A stretch of 64,000 nt of DNA from AP-15 sp963732095 (lineage in GTDB: Bacteria > Pseudomonadota > Alphaproteobacteria > ATCC43930 > CGMCC-115725): NCBI GenBank assembly GCA_963732095.1, contig CAVSZA010000063.1, positions 62,001 to 126,000 on the forward strand. Direction: 5' to 3'. Positions 51,393-60,756 of the stretch are shown here, in pieces; within the stretch, counting starts at the first letter, position 1, and the number at the start of each line of letters is the position of its first letter. A model generated the notes under the pieces. The model was not told the DNA's origin, made no database searches, and worked only from the letters and a program-made list of their open reading frames with translations. Made by a program: the position numbers and the translations under genes.

Positions 51393-52136
51393 ATGAACCG
51401 GATCGATCTCGACGGGCGGATCGCCATTGTCACTGGTGCGGCGCGCGGCATCGGCCGCGCTATCGCCGCGCGGTTTTCCGCTTCCGGCGCAAAGGTGGCG
51501 ATATGGGATGTCGACGGCGCGGTCGCGGCGGCCACCGCGCTCGCCGTCGATAACGCGACCGATGACATCGTCGACGTGACGGACCCGGCCGGCATCGCTC
51601 GCGCCGTCGAGGCGACCGAGGCCCGCCTCGGGCCGCCGGACATTCTGGTCAACAATGCCGGAATTTCGGGACCGAATTTGCCGCTTTCCGAGTATCCGCC
51701 CGAGGAATGGCGGCGGGTCGTCGAAATCAACCTGATCGGGGTGTTCAACTGCTGCCGCGCGGTCTTGCCGCTGATGCAGCGGCGTGATTACGGGCGGATC
51801 GTCAACATCGCTTCGATCGCCGGCAAGGAAGGCAACCCGAACGCGTCGGCCTATTCCGCCGCGAAGGCCGGTGTAATCGGGTTGACAAAGTCGCTCGGCA
51901 AGGAGCTTGCCGGCACCGGCATCCGCGTCAACTGCGTGACCCCGGCCGCCGCCCGAACCGATATTTTCGCCCAGATGACGCAACGGCAGATCGACTACAT
52001 GCTGTCGAAAATCCCGATGGGCCGGTTTGTCCTCGTCGAAGAGATCGCGGCGCTTGTCGCCTGGCTCGCCTCGGAAGAATGCTCGTTTTCGACCGGCGGC
52101 GTCTTCGACATCTCGGGCGGCCGTGCGACTTACTAG
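51393..52136 (+). CDS. Short-chain dehydrogenase/reductase (FabG-like)
   Basis: This 247-residue SDR has the cofactor motif T-G-A-A-R-G-I-G, N-N-A-G at about 91, the catalytic Ser in N-I-A-S-I-A-G, the Y-x-x-x-K in S-A-Y-S-A-A-K, and V-N-C-V-T-P. Asp in A-I-W-D-V-D-G after the second strand indicates NAD preference. The downstream KDPG-type aldolase gene is convergent and overlaps by 4 bases. A sugar-acid dehydrogenase role fits the neighbour but is inference. Confidence 0.92.
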   Translation: MNRIDLDGRIAIVTGAARGIGRAIAARFSASGAKVAIWDVDGAVAAATALAVDNATDDIVDVTDPAGIARAVEATEARLGPPDILVNNAGISGPNLPLSEYPPEEWRRVVEINLIGVFNCCRAVLPLMQRRDYGRIVNIASIAGKEGNPNASAYSAAKAGVIGLTKSLGKELAGTGIRVNCVTPAAARTDIFAQMTQRQIDYMLSKIPMGRFVLVEEIAALVAWLASEECSFSTGGVFDISGGRATY

Positions 52137-52756
52137 CGCTGCCCTGCCATGGCGGCGGCGCGTCCGGCAAGACGGCGCACCGTCGCCCAGTTACCGGCGG
52201 CCACCGCCGCCCTGGGCGCCATCCATGACCCGCCGACCATCGGCACATTGGGCAATGCCAAGTACTTGGCAGCGGAGCGCTCGTCGATGCCGCCGGTCGG
52301 GCAGAATGCGATCCCCGGGAAGACCGGCGCGAGCGCCTGCAACAGCGCGAGCCCGCCAACCGCCTCCGCCGGGAACAGCTTCAGGAAGCTGATGCCGAGG
52401 TCGCGAGCCGTCATGATTTCGGAAGGCGTCGTGACGCCGGGAAGATAGGGCAGCTCGGTCGCCAGCGCGGCAGCCGCCAGTTCCGGGGTCATCCCCGGGC
52501 TGACCAGAAACCGCGCCCCCGCCGTGCAGGCCTGCACGACATCCGCCGGCCGTTGCACGGTCCCAGCGCCGACGACGATTTGCGGCACCTCTCGGGAGAT
52601 GGCGGCAATCGCGGCCAGAGCAGCCGGGGTCCGCAGCGTCACCTCGATGAGCGGCAGCCCGCCGTCGAGCAGCGCGCGGGCGAGCGGCACCGCATCCCCT
52701 TCGCGCTCAATCGTCAGGACAGGGATCACGGTTACGCTACGGAACAAGGCGTGCAT
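52133..52756 (-). CDS. KDPG/KDPGal-type aldolase
   Basis: From the ATG at 52756 (GGGGAGAAAGC upstream) the protein has 207 residues. It has the barrel with the catalytic Glu in L-I-E-V-T-L-R-T-P, G-A-G-T-V, the Schiff-base Lys in F-L-K-L-F-P-A-E, and P-T-G-G-I. It cleaves 2-keto-3-deoxy-6-phosphogluconate or -galactonate. No dehydratase or kinase partner is near, though a broken gluconokinase lies at 38 kb. Confidence 0.9.
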   Translation of the reverse strand: MHALFRSVTVIPVLTIEREGDAVPLARALLDGGLPLIEVTLRTPAALAAIAAISREVPQIVVGAGTVQRPADVVQACTAGARFLVSPGMTPELAAAALATELPYLPGVTTPSEIMTARDLGISFLKLFPAEAVGGLALLQALAPVFPGIAFCPTGGIDERSAAKYLALPNVPMVGGSWMAPRAAVAAGNWATVRRLAGRAAAMAGQR

Positions 52757-52997
52757 GCTTTCTCCCCGATCGTGTGCTGTTTTACACCCGGATTTGATCC
52801 ACTTCAGTCGGCTCCGATCGCGTCGCTCAGGGGCGACCGCAAGCCATTGGGCGGACATCACTCCGGGCGACCGGGCTCGAGCTCGCGCACCCTGGGGGGT
52901 GCCTCCTCTTCTCGAATCGATCCGAATTCAGGCGCCGTGCAATTGACAGCCTCGGTCGCGAAGGCTTTGATCCGCGCCGGAGAAAACGGAGGAAATG

Positions 52998-53993
52998 ATG
53001 GAAACACGCACGCTCGGCCGGACCGGGCTCAAGGTGTCGGTACTCGGGTTCGGGTGCGGTGCGGTCGGCGGGTTGATGGTACGCGGCAGCCCGGGCGATC
53101 AGGAGCGGGCGGTGGCGCGGGCGATCGAGCTCGGCATCAACTATTTCGACACCGCGGCGATGTACGGGAACGGCGAATCCGAGCGCAATCTCGGACGCGT
53201 CATGAAAAGCCTCAGGCCGAATATCCGGGTCGGCACCAAGGTGCGAATTCCGGCCGGCAACAACAACCGCATTGCGGCGGCGGTGAGGGAATCGTTGGAG
53301 GCGAGCCTGCAGCGGCTCCAGCTCGATGGGGTCGATCTGTTCCAGCTGCACAACCACATCACCGCGGAAGGCCGCGACAGCGATCTGACGCCCGAGATCG
53401 TTCTCGGCGAAGTCGTGCCGGCATTCGAGCGCTTGCGTGAGCAAGGCAAGACCCGCTTCTGCGGCATTACTGCAGTAGGCGATACCCCCGCCCTCCACCA
53501 GGTGGTGGACGCCTGCGTCTTCGACACCGCGCAGGTCAGCTACAATGTGCTCAACCCGAGCGCCGGAGCGGTTGTCGCCTCGGGTTACCCCGCGCATGAT
53601 TTTGGCAATCTGCTGGCGCACACCAAAGCCGCCGACATGGGCGTGATCGCGATCCGCGTGCTCGCCGCCGGCGCCTTGAGCGGGACCGAGCAGCGGCATC
53701 CGCTCGGCTCCCCCAGTGTCGAGCCCATCGGCTCGGGTTCCTCCTACCGGGCCGACGTCGAGCGCGCCCGGCGGCTCGAGCCGCTGGTGCGCGAAGGTTT
53801 TGCCGATAGTCTGATAGAATTGGCCGTGCGCTTCGTCATTTCCCATGAGGCCGTTTCGACCGCGCTGGTCGGTGTTTCCACGCTCGAACACCTGGAATAC
53901 GCCGCCGCTGCTGCCAACAAAGGACCGCTCTCCCGCGAGGCAATCGATCCCATCGCCGCGGCGCAACACAGTTTTGTCGGCGAGGCGCGGTGA
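52998..53993 (+). CDS. Aldo/keto reductase
   Basis: At 331 residues this AKR has the barrel start R-T-L-G-R-T-G-L-K-V-S, the catalytic Tyr in D-T-A-A-M-Y-G-N-G-E-S-E, and G-V-S-T-L-E-H-L-E-Y near the C-terminus. I use the second of two adjacent ATGs (52998), because GGAGG lies only 2 bases before the first. It reduces an aldehyde or sugar-type ketone with NAD(P)H, the substrate being unknown. Its 3' end overlaps the start of a substrate-binding-protein fragment by 4 bases. Confidence 0.9.
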   Translation: METRTLGRTGLKVSVLGFGCGAVGGLMVRGSPGDQERAVARAIELGINYFDTAAMYGNGESERNLGRVMKSLRPNIRVGTKVRIPAGNNNRIAAAVRESLEASLQRLQLDGVDLFQLHNHITAEGRDSDLTPEIVLGEVVPAFERLREQGKTRFCGITAVGDTPALHQVVDACVFDTAQVSYNVLNPSAGAVVASGYPAHDFGNLLAHTKAADMGVIAIRVLAAGALSGTEQRHPLGSPSVEPIGSGSSYRADVERARRLEPLVREGFADSLIELAVRFVISHEAVSTALVGVSTLEHLEYAAAAANKGPLSREAIDPIAAAQHSFVGEAR

Positions 53994-54110
53994 GCAGCGC
54001 CAGGGTGGCCATTGCCACCCTGGCGATCTTCGCAGCTGCGGCGGCGGCGATCCTAGCGGAAACGCCGAAATCGGGCGGCACCTTGACCTACATGATCCCG
54101 GCCGAAATCA
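53990..54110 (+). pseudogene. Family-5 ABC substrate-binding protein, N-terminal stump
   Basis: A GTG-overlapping frame begins with a signal peptide (V-A-I-A-T-L-A-I-F-A-A-A-A-A-A-I-L-A) and E-T-P-K-S-G-G-T-L-T-Y-M-I-P-A, the usual start of peptide/nickel-type binding proteins. After that the sequence no longer matches and meets the convergent flavin reductase gene. The remaining 450 residues are missing, so the transporter has been deleted. Confidence 0.65.
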
Positions 54111-54141
54111 TCCGAATGCATCTAAGCAATAGCCAGTCTCC

Positions 54142-54729
54142 TCAGGTGAATTTCGCGGCAAGCGGCGGCGGACCGAGCAAGGCCGGGTCGAGGCGACGCA
54201 ACAGTATCAGCAGCGTGTCCGCCAGCGCGGCCAAATCCTTGCGCGCGGATTCCGATGTCAGCGCGCCGTCGCGGAAATCCGCACCGGTGAGGTAGACGCC
54301 GGTGGGCGCGACCAGCGCCCCAAACCAGCTAAGAACCTGGCGCAATTGCGTGTCGACCGCGAGATAGTGATGAGCGGAGCCGCCCATCGCGACGATGCCC
54401 ACCGGCTTTCCCTGCAGCGCCCCGACCGGCACGATGTCGAGCAGATTCTTCAGCACCCCTGGAAAGCTCGCGCGGTAGACCGGTGCGGCGATCAGCACCG
54501 CCGCCGCAGCGGCGATCCGGTCGACTGCCTGGCGGGTTTCCGCTCCGTATCCGTCGAGCGGCCGCCCGTCACAGGTATCGACAAGCACTTTGGCGAGGTT
54601 CATGACATCGACGTCGATATCCTCGGCACCGCTGCGAACCGCCTCCGCCGTTGCCGCGATTGCTGCAGCAAGCCGGCCGGGCGGTGTGGCGGCGCCGACC
54701 AACATCAAAAGCCGTGGAACTTCAGCCAT
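54142..54729 (-). CDS. NAD(P)H-dependent FMN reductase family protein
   Basis: This 195-residue flavodoxin-like protein has L-M-L-V-G-A-A-T-P-P-G-R-L, A-A-P-V-Y-R-A-S-F-P-G-V-L-K-N-L-L-D (the usual P-x-Y-x-x-S/G-x-P-x-x-L-K segment), and I-V-A-M-G-G-S-A-H-H-Y. It should supply reduced FMN/FAD to a monooxygenase, most likely the HpaB-type hydroxylase encoded divergently 180 bases away. Confidence 0.9.
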   Translation of the reverse strand: MAEVPRLLMLVGAATPPGRLAAAIAATAEAVRSGAEDIDVDVMNLAKVLVDTCDGRPLDGYGAETRQAVDRIAAAAAVLIAAPVYRASFPGVLKNLLDIVPVGALQGKPVGIVAMGGSAHHYLAVDTQLRQVLSWFGALVAPTGVYLTGADFRDGALTSESARKDLAALADTLLILLRRLDPALLGPPPLAAKFT

Positions 54730-54907
54730 CGCCGAGCCTCCTGTTAACGTCTATGCCGCGAGAATGCTGTCGCAAACGCAATTCGTGCTGGCACTCGTTC
54801 GAAATTGCACGTGACGTGCCAGCCGCTCGCCGGAGCAACGGCTGGTTGGCGAGATTTGTACTTCGCGCGACAATGTCAGGCGACAATTACAGTCGATGGG
54901 AGCCCAG

Positions 54908-56392
54908 ATGATCCGCACGGGAGAGCAATACCGGGACTCGATCCGCGACGGCCGCCAGGTCTGGATCAATGGTGAGCGCGTGAAAGACGTAACCGCGCAT
55001 CCGATGTTCCGGCCCATCGTCGCTATACGGGCGCGGATCTACGACATGCAGCACGACTCCCGGTTTGCAGACGCATTGAGCTACCGAAGCGAGGCCGACG
55101 AGGTCTGCGCTGTCACCCTCAAGCTGCCGCGCACGCGCGCCGACTGGGGCGCCAAACGCGAGGCGGTCGAGGTGGTATTGAACGAGATCGGCGGCGTCGT
55201 GACGCGGGTCGGCGACGAGACGGTCGGCGAAATGTGGTCGCTGTTCGACGGGCAAGACATTCTAAACGAGGTCGATCCTGCCTTTTCGGAAAATATCCGC
55301 CGGCACGTCGACCGCGTCGTGCGGTTGGACCCGTTTCACGTCTCGGCCAATACCGACCCCAAGGGTGATCGATCTAAGCGCCCGCAAGAGCAGGACCCCG
55401 ACATGCTGCTGCATGTCGTCAAGGAGACGGACGCCGGCATCGTCGTGCGCGGCGCCAAGTTCGAAACCGCCGCCGCCTACGCCAACCAGGCCTTCACAAA
55501 GCCGACCATCGCCAATTGGGGCGACGCCGAGCTTTCCGACTATGCGGTCGGCTTTATTTGCGACCTCGGCTCGCCGAACCTGAAGTTCATCTGCCGCACC
55601 GGCTTCGCCGGCCGCGCCCCTGTCGAGGATTACCCGCTCGCCAACCGCTTCGACGAGATCGACACGCTCGTCGTCTTCGACGACGTGCTGATCCCTTGGG
55701 AGAACGTGCTGTTCTATCGGCATACGAAGGCGGCGAGCTTTATCCGCGCGACGCTGCATCGCTACAGCGCCTACGCCTTCGTGCTGCGCAGCCTCAAGGT
55801 CGCGGACATGATGATCGGGGCGGCGTTGTTCAACGCACGCCAGACCGGCCTCGACAAGCAGCAGGCGGTACAGGAGAAGCTGGCGCTGCTCGCCTGCTAT
55901 CGCGAAGGCATCAATGCCCATCTGACGGCTGCGATCACGTTGGCCGAGGACAGCCCAAGCGGCCTCTTGATGCCGAACCAGTCGCTTCTCTACACGGGGC
56001 GTGTGTTGGCCTCTTCGCAGCTGAACCCGATGATGCACCTCTGCCGCGAGCTGTGCGGCGGCCAGATCTGCGTGACCCCCGATTTCGCCGCGTTCCAAGA
56101 CCCGGAAACCGCACCGTGGCTCGACAAATACTACTCGATCGGCGCGGATTGGCAGTCTGAGGACCGGCGGCGCCTGCTCGCCTTCGCGCGCGACCTGCTC
56201 AACTCCGATTACGCCGGTCACCGGCTGACCTTCCAGCTCTTCGCCCAGTCGCCGCCCTTTGCGAACCTTGCCGCGGTCTACCGGAATTTCGACTGGGACG
56301 CACCGCTCCGCTTCGTCCACAAATCCGCCGTCCTCTCGGACCGGGTGCTCGCCGGCATCGGACCGCTGCCGCCGCGCGCAACCGGCGCGTGA
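54908..56392 (+). CDS. 4-hydroxyphenylacetate 3-hydroxylase (HpaB)-family flavin monooxygenase
   Basis: The ATG at 54908 has GGGAG 5 bases before it; an in-frame ATG at 54896 is too near. The 494-residue protein starts I-R-T-G-E-Q-Y-R-D-S-I-R-D-G-R, as HpaB proteins do. It contains F-D-E-I-D-T-L-V-V-F-D-D-V-L-I-P-W-E-N-V and Q-I-C-V-T-P-D-F-A. Family members hydroxylate phenols or halophenols using reduced flavin from a separate reductase, here 54142-54729. The substrate is not determined. Confidence 0.9.
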   Translation: MIRTGEQYRDSIRDGRQVWINGERVKDVTAHPMFRPIVAIRARIYDMQHDSRFADALSYRSEADEVCAVTLKLPRTRADWGAKREAVEVVLNEIGGVVTRVGDETVGEMWSLFDGQDILNEVDPAFSENIRRHVDRVVRLDPFHVSANTDPKGDRSKRPQEQDPDMLLHVVKETDAGIVVRGAKFETAAAYANQAFTKPTIANWGDAELSDYAVGFICDLGSPNLKFICRTGFAGRAPVEDYPLANRFDEIDTLVVFDDVLIPWENVLFYRHTKAASFIRATLHRYSAYAFVLRSLKVADMMIGAALFNARQTGLDKQQAVQEKLALLACYREGINAHLTAAITLAEDSPSGLLMPNQSLLYTGRVLASSQLNPMMHLCRELCGGQICVTPDFAAFQDPETAPWLDKYYSIGADWQSEDRRRLLAFARDLLNSDYAGHRLTFQLFAQSPPFANLAAVYRNFDWDAPLRFVHKSAVLSDRVLAGIGPLPPRATGA

Positions 56393-56603
56393 CATCGGAT
56401 CGCGTCAGAATTCGAGGTTGTCTCAAAGATTGCCGGTGGGGCTTTACGCCCGCCGCGACGAACCGCGGCGCTGATAGCAGCTGCGTCAACCGGTTTCCGA
56501 AGACGGATGAAGCGGCGCGTCTATTACGAACCTGACTTCTTTGCCTTCGCGGCGGTATTCTCAGCCGCGTGGCAAAAGGGCATAAATCGAATGCTCGCAA
56601 CCG

Positions 56604-57237
56604 CTACCGGAGAACGGATATGGAAGGACGCAAGGTTGCGCTGTTGCACCGGATTGAGAGCGCTGGGGTCGCCTGACGCGGCGCGGCCGGCACAATCTCG
56701 ACCCGTTCAGGCCGGATGAACAACAGCCCGCCGGAGACCTGGCGCGCGTCGCGCTCCGCGAAGCGGCTCAGCCGCACCAGTTCGAGCGCCCAGGTCACCC
56801 GCGCCCCGATCGCGTCTTTCGTCCAGTGCCGCGCAGTGAAAAGGCGATGTTCTCGAAGACGTTGAGGTGCGGAAAGATCGCGTAATTCTGAAACACCATG
56901 CCAAAGCCGCGCTTTTGCGGCGGCACCGCACCGATATCCCGGCCGTCGATTAAGACAGTGCCGCCATCGGGGTGCACGAACCCCGCGACCATCATCAAGG
57001 TGGTGGTCTTGCCCGACCCCGAGGGCCCAGCAGCGAGAAAAACTCGCCCGGTGCGATCGAGGCGGCGATCGTATCGACGACGGTTTCTTCGCCGTAACGC
57101 TTGGTCAGCCCGCACAGCTCGATGGCGCTGCCATCCGCCCCGGCGATCGGCGCGGGCGTCGCCAATCCGGCCACCATTGCCGGCGTGCGGCTTCGCTGCG
57201 CTAGGACAATATCCACTTCGACGGTGGACCGGGCCAT
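56604..57237 (-). pseudogene. ABC transporter ATPase (PotA-like), frameshifted and internally deleted
   Basis: From the ATG at 57237 the protein starts with an N-terminal extension and then I-E-L-C-G-L-T-K-R-Y-G-E-E-T-V-V. The Walker A site G-P-S-G-S-G-K-T-T-T-L is in a second frame (shift near 57020), and E-N-I-A-F-S-L-R leads to a third frame. After R-Q-V-S-G-G (ABC signature start) it jumps to L-L-F-I-R-P-E-R-V, deleting the Walker B and most of the domain. It belongs to a spermidine/putrescine-type transporter whose other genes are absent. Confidence 0.85.
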
Positions 57238-57529
57238 CGCAAATCTCCTCCCTCTCGTAGCAAGTAAAATCCGGCGGCTGAATGGTGCCGGCAGCACCTT
57301 CGATCGGCTCTCCGGTACCAATTTGTTTCATCTGCGGTCCGGCCGGCACGCCTCCGGGCATCACACTATGCCCATAGCGATGGGCAAGAAACAGGCCATA
57401 CACCGAAGCACGCGGTCGACTTCCTTCGCCGGTTCACGCATGCGTGATCAACTCGCTCTAGCAGCTTGATTTGTCGGGAAGGTCGTTTAGCGTGAATGAC
57501 AGGTATTGCTTGGCCCTTGCTCGCCCCTC

Positions 57530-58387
57530 ATGAAACCCGTCTCGTTTAGATATTTTGCGCCCCGCACCGTTGACGATGCGCTCGATCTCCTCGACACGCA
57601 TGGCCAGGAGGGGAAGATCCTTGCTGGCGGGCAGAGCCTCGTGCCGGCGATGAATTTTCGGCTCGCCCGTCCCGCGAGCCTCATCGACATCAATCGCATC
57701 GATGCGCTCGATTATGTGCGCGAGGACGGCGGCGAGTTGCGTATTGGCGCGCTTGTCCGGCACGCCCGTTTCGAGGCGCCCGTCAGCCGTGGTGCGCTCT
57801 CCGCGTTTCTGCCGCGGGTGGCGCGGCACATTGGGCATCTTCCAATCCGCTCGCGCGGCACTTTCTGCGGAAGCATTGCTCATGCCGATCCGGCCTCGGA
57901 ATGGTGCTTGCTGGCCGCGACGCTCGATGCCGAACTCGTCATCGTCAGTCGCCGTGGGCAGCGCAAGGTTCGACCGAACCAGTACTTCGTCGGCGCGCTC
58001 ACGACGACACTGGAACCGGACGAGCTCCTGATCGAGATCCGCCTGCCGCTACTCGATGACGAATGGCGGGCGGGCTTTGCCGAGTTCAGCCGGCGGGCGG
58101 GCGATTTCGCGCTTGCAATGTGCGCCGCCTTTCTGCGGTTCGAAAACGGCCGCATCATCGAAGCACGGATCGGGCTCGGCGGTGCCACCGACCGGCCCTT
58201 ACGCATTGCCGCAGCTGAGGCGGTACTGACTGGCACCGACGGCGGGCCGGGCATCGTCCGCGAGGCCGGTAACATCGCGGCCGAGACGATCGACCCGTTG
58301 GAGGATATTCACGCGAGCGCCGAATATCGCCGCGACCTGGCGCGGGCGATGGTCGGGCGGGCCTTGGACCAGGCGTCTACGCGGTGA
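57530..58387 (+). CDS. Molybdenum hydroxylase FAD-binding (medium) subunit
   Basis: This 285-residue protein has the FAD motifs A-G-G-Q-S-L (about residues 33-38) and G-T-F-C-G-S-I-A-H-A-D-P-A-S-E (about 107). It corresponds to CoxM/CutM/NdhF-type subunits. I start at 57530 because the family start K-P-V-S-F-R-Y-F-A-P follows. The next gene overlaps as GTGA, so translation is coupled. The Mo and FeS subunits follow. Confidence 0.92.
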   Translation: MKPVSFRYFAPRTVDDALDLLDTHGQEGKILAGGQSLVPAMNFRLARPASLIDINRIDALDYVREDGGELRIGALVRHARFEAPVSRGALSAFLPRVARHIGHLPIRSRGTFCGSIAHADPASEWCLLAATLDAELVIVSRRGQRKVRPNQYFVGALTTTLEPDELLIEIRLPLLDDEWRAGFAEFSRRAGDFALAMCAAFLRFENGRIIEARIGLGGATDRPLRIAAAEAVLTGTDGGPGIVREAGNIAAETIDPLEDIHASAEYRRDLARAMVGRALDQASTR

Positions 58388-60756
58388 GGTGGGTCGGGCG
58401 GCCTCTGCCGCGCTACGAAGACCCGGTTCTGCTGCAAGGGCGCGGGCGCTACACCGCCGATCTCGCGCGGGGCGCCCGCATTCTGCGCTTCGTGCGCAGC
58501 CCGGTCGCGCGCGGCCGCATCCTTGCCGTGAACGCGCCGCCAGACGTGCAAATCATCACCGCGGCTGTTCTTGGCGATGTCAAACCCATCTGTCCGCGTC
58601 TCGATCGTCCCGACTATATCCCGGTTGCGCAGCCTATCCTCGCCGATGAGCGCGTCACCTATGTCGGCGAGCCGATCGCTGCGGTGATCGCCGGCACCGC
58701 CGCCGAGGCCGAAGACCTCGCCGAACAGGTCACGGTCGATATCGCCGCCGAGACGCCGGTTGTGACGCTCGACCAGGCGCTCGCGTCCGGCGCGCCGCTG
58801 GTCCATGACATCGCACCACAGAACACGCTGATCGACGCACTGTTCGAAACACCCGAGGTCGCCGCCGCCTTGGCAGCGGCGCACCAAGTGGTCGAATTTA
58901 CATTCACGTCAGGCCGGCAGGCGGCGGTGCCGCTGGAGCCGCGCGGCGCCGTCGCCGCTTTTGATTCCGCGTCCGGCCGCGTCACTCTCTCGGCGTCGAC
59001 GCAAATGCCGCACCTCTTGCGCACCGGTATTGCCGACACTCTAGGGATCCCGGAAGCCGAGCTCCGCGTCATCGTGCCGGAGGTCGGTGGCGGATTCGGC
59101 CAGAAGATGGCGCTGATCCCGGAATATGTCGTCGCGGTCTGGGCGGCGCGGCGTTTTGCCTGCACTGTCGCCTGGATCGAGGACCGGCTCGAAAATCTGA
59201 CCGCCTCGTTTCATGCGCGCGATCAGCGCCTCCATTTGCGCGGCGCGTTTGATGCGGACGGTAGATTGCTGGCGCTCGACGTCGACATCCTGTGCAATGT
59301 CGGCGCCTATTCGAATTTCCCGGCCACCTGCGGGGTCGAGCCGCTGATGGCGCTGGCAGACATGCCCGGGCCCTATCGGTTGCGCGAGTACCGCGCGCGG
59401 GCCCGCGCCGTCGCCAGCAACACTTGCCCGATGGCGCCCTATCGCGGGGTGTCGCGGCCCGTCATCACCGCGGCAGTGGAGCGGCTGATGGATTGCGCGG
59501 CCGCCCGGCTCGAGCTCGACGCGCTCGAAATCCGGCGCCGTAACCTCACTGCCGAGTTCCCTCACACCTCGGTGACCGGCGTCGTGCAGGACGCCGGCAG
59601 CTATCGCGAGGCGATGGAGGCTGCGGCGCGGGTCGTTGACTTCGCCCAGTTCTGCGCTCGACAGCAAACGGCGCGCGCCGATGGGCGCTGGCTCGGTCTC
59701 GGGATGTCGGTGTTCGCAGAGCGCACCGGCCCCGGTAGTCCCGCCTTTGCGGCGCGGCGCATGGCGATCACCCCGGGCTTCGAGCGAGTCGAACTGGTGA
59801 TGGACCCCTCGGGCTTTCTCGAGGCCCGGATCGGCAGCTCGCCGCACGGTCAGGGGTTGAAGACGACCTTGGCGCAGCTGATCGCCGACGAGGTCGGCGT
59901 CGCCCCCGAGGAGATCCGTGTCGTCGCCGGCGACACCGACCGGACCCCTTACGGCTGGGGCACTTTCGCCAGCCGCTCGCTGGTGATCGCGGGCGGCGCC
60001 TGCAAGCTCGCGGCAGCGACGTTGCGCGAGCGCCTACAAATAGTCGCCAGCCACATATTGGAGGCGGCCGCCTCTGACATCGAAATTTCCGACGGCCGCG
60101 CCTTCGTGCGCGGTACCGATCTCGCCGTCGAGGTGCGGCAGCTGGCGCGCGCCGCTTATCACCAGAGTCACCGCTTTCCGACGATCGCCGAAACCGGGCT
60201 GGCGGCGGTGGCGACCTACGACCCCTACGGCACCTTCTCGAACGCCTGCCACATTGCGATTGTCGAAGTCGACATCGCCACTGGCCAAGTCACGATCGAG
60301 CGGTTCGTGGTCGTCGAAGATGCAGGCCGTCTGATCAACCCGATGATCGTCGAAGGGCAGATCCATGGCGGCGTCGCCCAGGGCATCGCCAACGCGCTTT
60401 ACGAAAATGTGGTTTATGACGATGGCGGCAACATATTGACCGGCTCGCTCGCCGATTATCTTGTACCGACGATGGCGGAAATCCCGGGGCTGGAAATCCA
60501 TCATTTGGAAACCTTGACCGACGCGAGCGTCACCGGCGCCAAGGGTGTCGGCGAGGGCGGCACGATCGGCGCGCCGGCGGCGATACTCAACGCGGTTTCG
60601 GATGCGCTGGCGCCGTTTGGCGCCGATATCTTCGAAATGCCGATCACGCCGCAGCGGATCTTGCAATTGCTGCGCGAGGCGAGATGCACAGCAAGCTCCT
60701 CCCTCGCCCCGCTTGCCGGAGAGCGTCGGGGTGAGGGGCTTTGTGACGCGGTCTGA
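58384..60756 (+). CDS. Xanthine dehydrogenase-family molybdenum-binding subunit
   Basis: This 790-residue large subunit starts at a GTG overlapping the FAD-subunit stop. It has the early R-P-L-P-R-Y-E-D-P-V-L-L-Q-G, V-G-G-G-F-G-Q-K-type segment, A-P-Y-R-G-V-S-R-P (no Cys, so not a CO dehydrogenase active site), and the catalytic Glu in G-V-G-E-G-G-T-I-G-A-P. Such enzymes hydroxylate N-heterocycles, aldehydes or aromatics. Its last 20 or so residues (S-S-L-A-P-L-A-G-E-R-R) are encoded by a dispersed repeat. Confidence 0.93.
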   Translation: MRWVGRPLPRYEDPVLLQGRGRYTADLARGARILRFVRSPVARGRILAVNAPPDVQIITAAVLGDVKPICPRLDRPDYIPVAQPILADERVTYVGEPIAAVIAGTAAEAEDLAEQVTVDIAAETPVVTLDQALASGAPLVHDIAPQNTLIDALFETPEVAAALAAAHQVVEFTFTSGRQAAVPLEPRGAVAAFDSASGRVTLSASTQMPHLLRTGIADTLGIPEAELRVIVPEVGGGFGQKMALIPEYVVAVWAARRFACTVAWIEDRLENLTASFHARDQRLHLRGAFDADGRLLALDVDILCNVGAYSNFPATCGVEPLMALADMPGPYRLREYRARARAVASNTCPMAPYRGVSRPVITAAVERLMDCAAARLELDALEIRRRNLTAEFPHTSVTGVVQDAGSYREAMEAAARVVDFAQFCARQQTARADGRWLGLGMSVFAERTGPGSPAFAARRMAITPGFERVELVMDPSGFLEARIGSSPHGQGLKTTLAQLIADEVGVAPEEIRVVAGDTDRTPYGWGTFASRSLVIAGGACKLAAATLRERLQIVASHILEAAASDIEISDGRAFVRGTDLAVEVRQLARAAYHQSHRFPTIAETGLAAVATYDPYGTFSNACHIAIVEVDIATGQVTIERFVVVEDAGRLINPMIVEGQIHGGVAQGIANALYENVVYDDGGNILTGSLADYLVPTMAEIPGLEIHHLETLTDASVTGAKGVGEGGTIGAPAAILNAVSDALAPFGADIFEMPITPQRILQLLREARCTASSSLAPLAGERRGEGLCDAV

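Noticed and set aside
57238..57529. Coding sequence between the ABC ATPase relic and the FAD subunit
   Set aside because: The frames here are short shadows; neither strand gives a recognisable protein.
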